DNA of 64,000 nucleotides from Brevundimonas lutea (GTDB lineage: Bacteria; Pseudomonadota; Alphaproteobacteria; Caulobacterales; Caulobacteraceae), in assembly GCF_003704105.1 (NCBI RefSeq), contig NZ_QUOQ01000006.1, forward strand, positions 1 through 64,000, read 5' to 3'. The notes under the pieces were generated by a model that worked only from the letters and a program-made list of their open reading frames with translations, made no database searches and was not told the origin of the DNA. Below are positions 62,112 to 64,000 of this stretch, in pieces. Positions within the stretch are counted from its first letter, which is position 1; each line of letters begins with the position of its first letter. Both the position numbers and the translations under genes were made by a program.

Positions 62112-64000
62112 TCAGAGCTCCAGCCCGTCGCGGCCGGACGCCTGACGTCCGAACCGGAAGTCGACCTGGCCGCCCAGCATCACCCCGTTCATCGCCTGGC
62201 CCCGGCAGGCCTCCAGCGCCGCCCGCCAGGGAGCGAGGGTGACCACCGCCGGATTTTCGATGACGGCGAAGGAGACCCGGCCGAACTGGATCTTCTGCAG
62301 ATAGGTCCCCGTGAACCTCTGACCCTCGACGGCCAGCCTCACGCTCCGCCCATTGACCGCGAACCGCGACAGATCCTCGATCTCCATTCGCAGCAGCTGG
62401 TGGCCCTGCTCCCGCGTCAGCGGCCGACCGAGCTCCGCCGGAATGCCCATCGCCCGCAGCGCCGCCGCCCGACGCGGGAGCGCGTCGCGAACGAGCTCCC
62501 CGAACGGGCCCGACCCCAGGGTCGCCGGATCCTTGCCCAGCTGATCGTCGAGCCAGGTCTCGGCGCGGGCCGTCACCTGCTGCTCCACGGATCGTCCGTC
62601 GAGAACGGTCATCTCCAGCGACGCCCCGCCGTGGCGATCCCGCTCCGCCGCCGTTGCCTTGCCGACGTAATCCGTCGGCACCTCGAACTTTCCGCCGTTC
62701 AGAGACCGACACGCCCCTTCGCGTCCCATGGCCTCCAGCCGTCGCTGATGCCGTTCGATGAAGGCCGAAGAGTCCCGGGGCCTGACCGCCCGGTGATCCT
62801 CCGGCGACCACACCCCGCCGCGCTCGGCGGCCACCTCTGCGATGGTCAGATCGGACGGCCTCGGCGCGACCGGTCTCGCCTTCACCTCGACCACGGCCCG
62901 CGCCGGCGTCCGGTCCAGCTCCACCACCGACCGCAGGCCCGGCATCCGCAGATGCCCCAGCCGTCCATCCTCCAGCTGCAGCACCAACACCTGCGGACCC
63001 TCTGCATAAGTCCCGATCGGCGCCGCCCCCTGAAAGAGCCCCACCACGCCCTGGCCCGGCTTGAGCTCCATCGCCTCCAGCCGCCCGAAATCAGACAGAC
63101 CGCCCGAGCTCCGCACCGCCTCGACCGCCGCCGTCTCCCTTCCTTCGCGCTCCCCCAACACCTGGAGCCGCCGGCGAAGGTCGTCCGGCACGGACCAGCG
63201 ACCCGCCCGTTCCCGCGTAACCAGCCCCTCGGTCTCCAGATGGACCAGACGCCGGAGCAGCTGTTCGCGTGACCCTTCCGGCAGATCGGCGAGCCCCAGC
63301 TGGCCGTCCCGCGTGGCCTCGACCAGCGTCCGGTCCAACCCCGTGACCCGGTTGGCGGTCACCCCGCGATCCACGTCCCGCTCCAGCCTCGGCCCCAGCA
63401 GCTCGGTGGCCAACTCCTGAGCGCGGTTCCTCAGTCCGTGGCTGACATAGTCCCGCGACATGACGAGATCCCGGCCGTCGTCTCGCTTCCCTCGCATCAG
63501 GATATGCAGATGCGGTCGCCCGGTGTCGTAGTGCGCCCCCGCCACCCAATCCACCGAGGTCCCCAGGTCCCGCTCCACCCGCCCCACGAACTCACGGGCG
63601 TAGGACTTCAGATCCGGAAGCTCGGCCCCATCCTCCGGGTTCACGATCAGTCGGAAATGATGCCGGTCGCCCTCGCAGCGCCCGACGAAGGCCCGGGCGT
63701 CAGCCTGATCGGATCCCCGGTCGAAGAACCGCCCCTCGGCCCCATCCTCGCCCGCGCCATCCCGCGCCACGTATCGGACGTGGGTCCGCATCGCCCTGGC
63801 CGCCTGCGGCGTCATCCGCACCACCCGCGCCTTGACCATCACCCGGCGCTGCCCGCCAACGGCGCCCGACGGAGCGTTTCTCAACCGCGCCGGCCCGCCC
63901 TTGCCTGAGAAGTGCCGCGCCCGCTGCCGGGGCGTCATGGCCGCCGTCGCCCGCCCCGCGAACGTCAGACCCTTCAGCCACACCGCCGCCCGCTCGCGGC
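62112..64000 (-). CDS. DUF3363-type relaxase/mobilization nuclease, N-terminus beyond window
   Basis: A plasmid/ICE mobilization protein that nicks DNA at an origin of transfer. Visible: RTHVRYVARDG, HHFRLIVNPEDGAEL and the histidine motif GRPHLHILMRGKRDDG (HxH metal ligands), followed by a long DUF3363 region with helical repeats. The frame is open to the right edge, and the family has a further N-terminal stretch, so the true start is likely beyond 64000. At least 629 codons are seen. It marks the right part of the island as a mobilizable or conjugative element. Confidence 0.88.
   Translation of the reverse strand, partial: RERAAVWLKGLTFAGRATAAMTPRQRARHFSGKGGPARLRNAPSGAVGGQRRVMVKARVVRMTPQAARAMRTHVRYVARDGAGEDGAEGRFFDRGSDQADARAFVGRCEGDRHHFRLIVNPEDGAELPDLKSYAREFVGRVERDLGTSVDWVAGAHYDTGRPHLHILMRGKRDDGRDLVMSRDYVSHGLRNRAQELATELLGPRLERDVDRGVTANRVTGLDRTLVEATRDGQLGLADLPEGSREQLLRRLVHLETEGLVTRERAGRWSVPDDLRRRLQVLGEREGRETAAVEAVRSSGGLSDFGRLEAMELKPGQGVVGLFQGAAPIGTYAEGPQVLVLQLEDGRLGHLRMPGLRSVVELDRTPARAVVEVKARPVAPRPSDLTIAEVAAERGGVWSPEDHRAVRPRDSSAFIERHQRRLEAMGREGACRSLNGGKFEVPTDYVGKATAAERDRHGGASLEMTVLDGRSVEQQVTARAETWLDDQLGKDPATLGSGPFGELVRDALPRRAAALRAMGIPAELGRPLTREQGHQLLRMEIEDLSRFAVNGRSVRLAVEGQRFTGTYLQKIQFGRVSFAVIENPAVVTLAPWRAALEACRGQAMNGVMLGGQVDFRFGRQASGRDGLEL

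Overview
The window is high-GC, densely packed alphaproteobacterial DNA. Gene content (TonB-dependent receptors, RTX protease with its own type I exporter, bacteriophytochrome with heme oxygenase, the miaB-phoH-ybeY-lnt run, POT transporter, GH125) points to Caulobacterales, most likely Brevundimonas or a close relative. This is inferred from gene content and style; no database search was possible.

Layout. 1-7959: a serralysin-type RTX metalloprotease running off the left edge on the minus strand; divergent to it is a translationally coupled run of T1SS ATPase, membrane-fusion protein, heme oxygenase and bacteriophytochrome histidine kinase. 8022-18345: a zinc dehydrogenase, two DUF1801 proteins, a murein-recycling pair (LD-carboxypeptidase and Mur ligase), a TonB receptor, rsmE, gshA and two coupled paralogous lipoproteins, one fused to OmpA. 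18352-24564: a GH125 mannosidase divergent from a TonB receptor, a POT transporter with a large insert, and dut. 24668-30767: a toxin-domain-like lipoprotein, two XRE regulators and the overlapping miaB-phoH-ybeY-lnt operon. 30813-42818: an MFS transporter, a TonB receptor and divergent TetR regulator, an FAD monooxygenase, rsfS, nadD, a 56-residue hydrophilic small protein, maeB and typA. 42962-47362: two secreted proteins sharing a repeated module, a GlsB-type membrane protein, an XRE regulator, a HisN-like phosphatase and a DUF885-like lipoprotein.

A tRNA-Arg(CCG) at 47436-47512 ends the core-like part. After it comes an accessory island that is still open at the right edge: a merR remnant, two directly oriented copies of one IS6-family element (the second broken), and between them a minus-strand cassette for reactive carbonyl and oxidative stress (ABM-type monooxygenase, GlcG/HbpS protein, glutathione-independent formaldehyde dehydrogenase, DJ-1/PfpI protein). 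Then come an abortive-infection protein, a complete type I restriction-modification operon (hsdM-hsdS-hsdR), a Tat-type beta-propeller protein, a nucleotidyltransferase-HEPN protein with an apparent 5' frameshift, a small HTH protein and a DUF3363-type relaxase. The relaxase suggests that at least the right part of the island belongs to a mobilizable or integrative element.

The best candidates for a second look are the coupled protease-exporter/heme oxygenase/phytochrome operon, the toxin-domain-like lipoprotein, the two duplicated secreted-protein pairs, the unlisted small protein between maeB and nadD, and the IS6-bounded stress cassette beside the defence genes.
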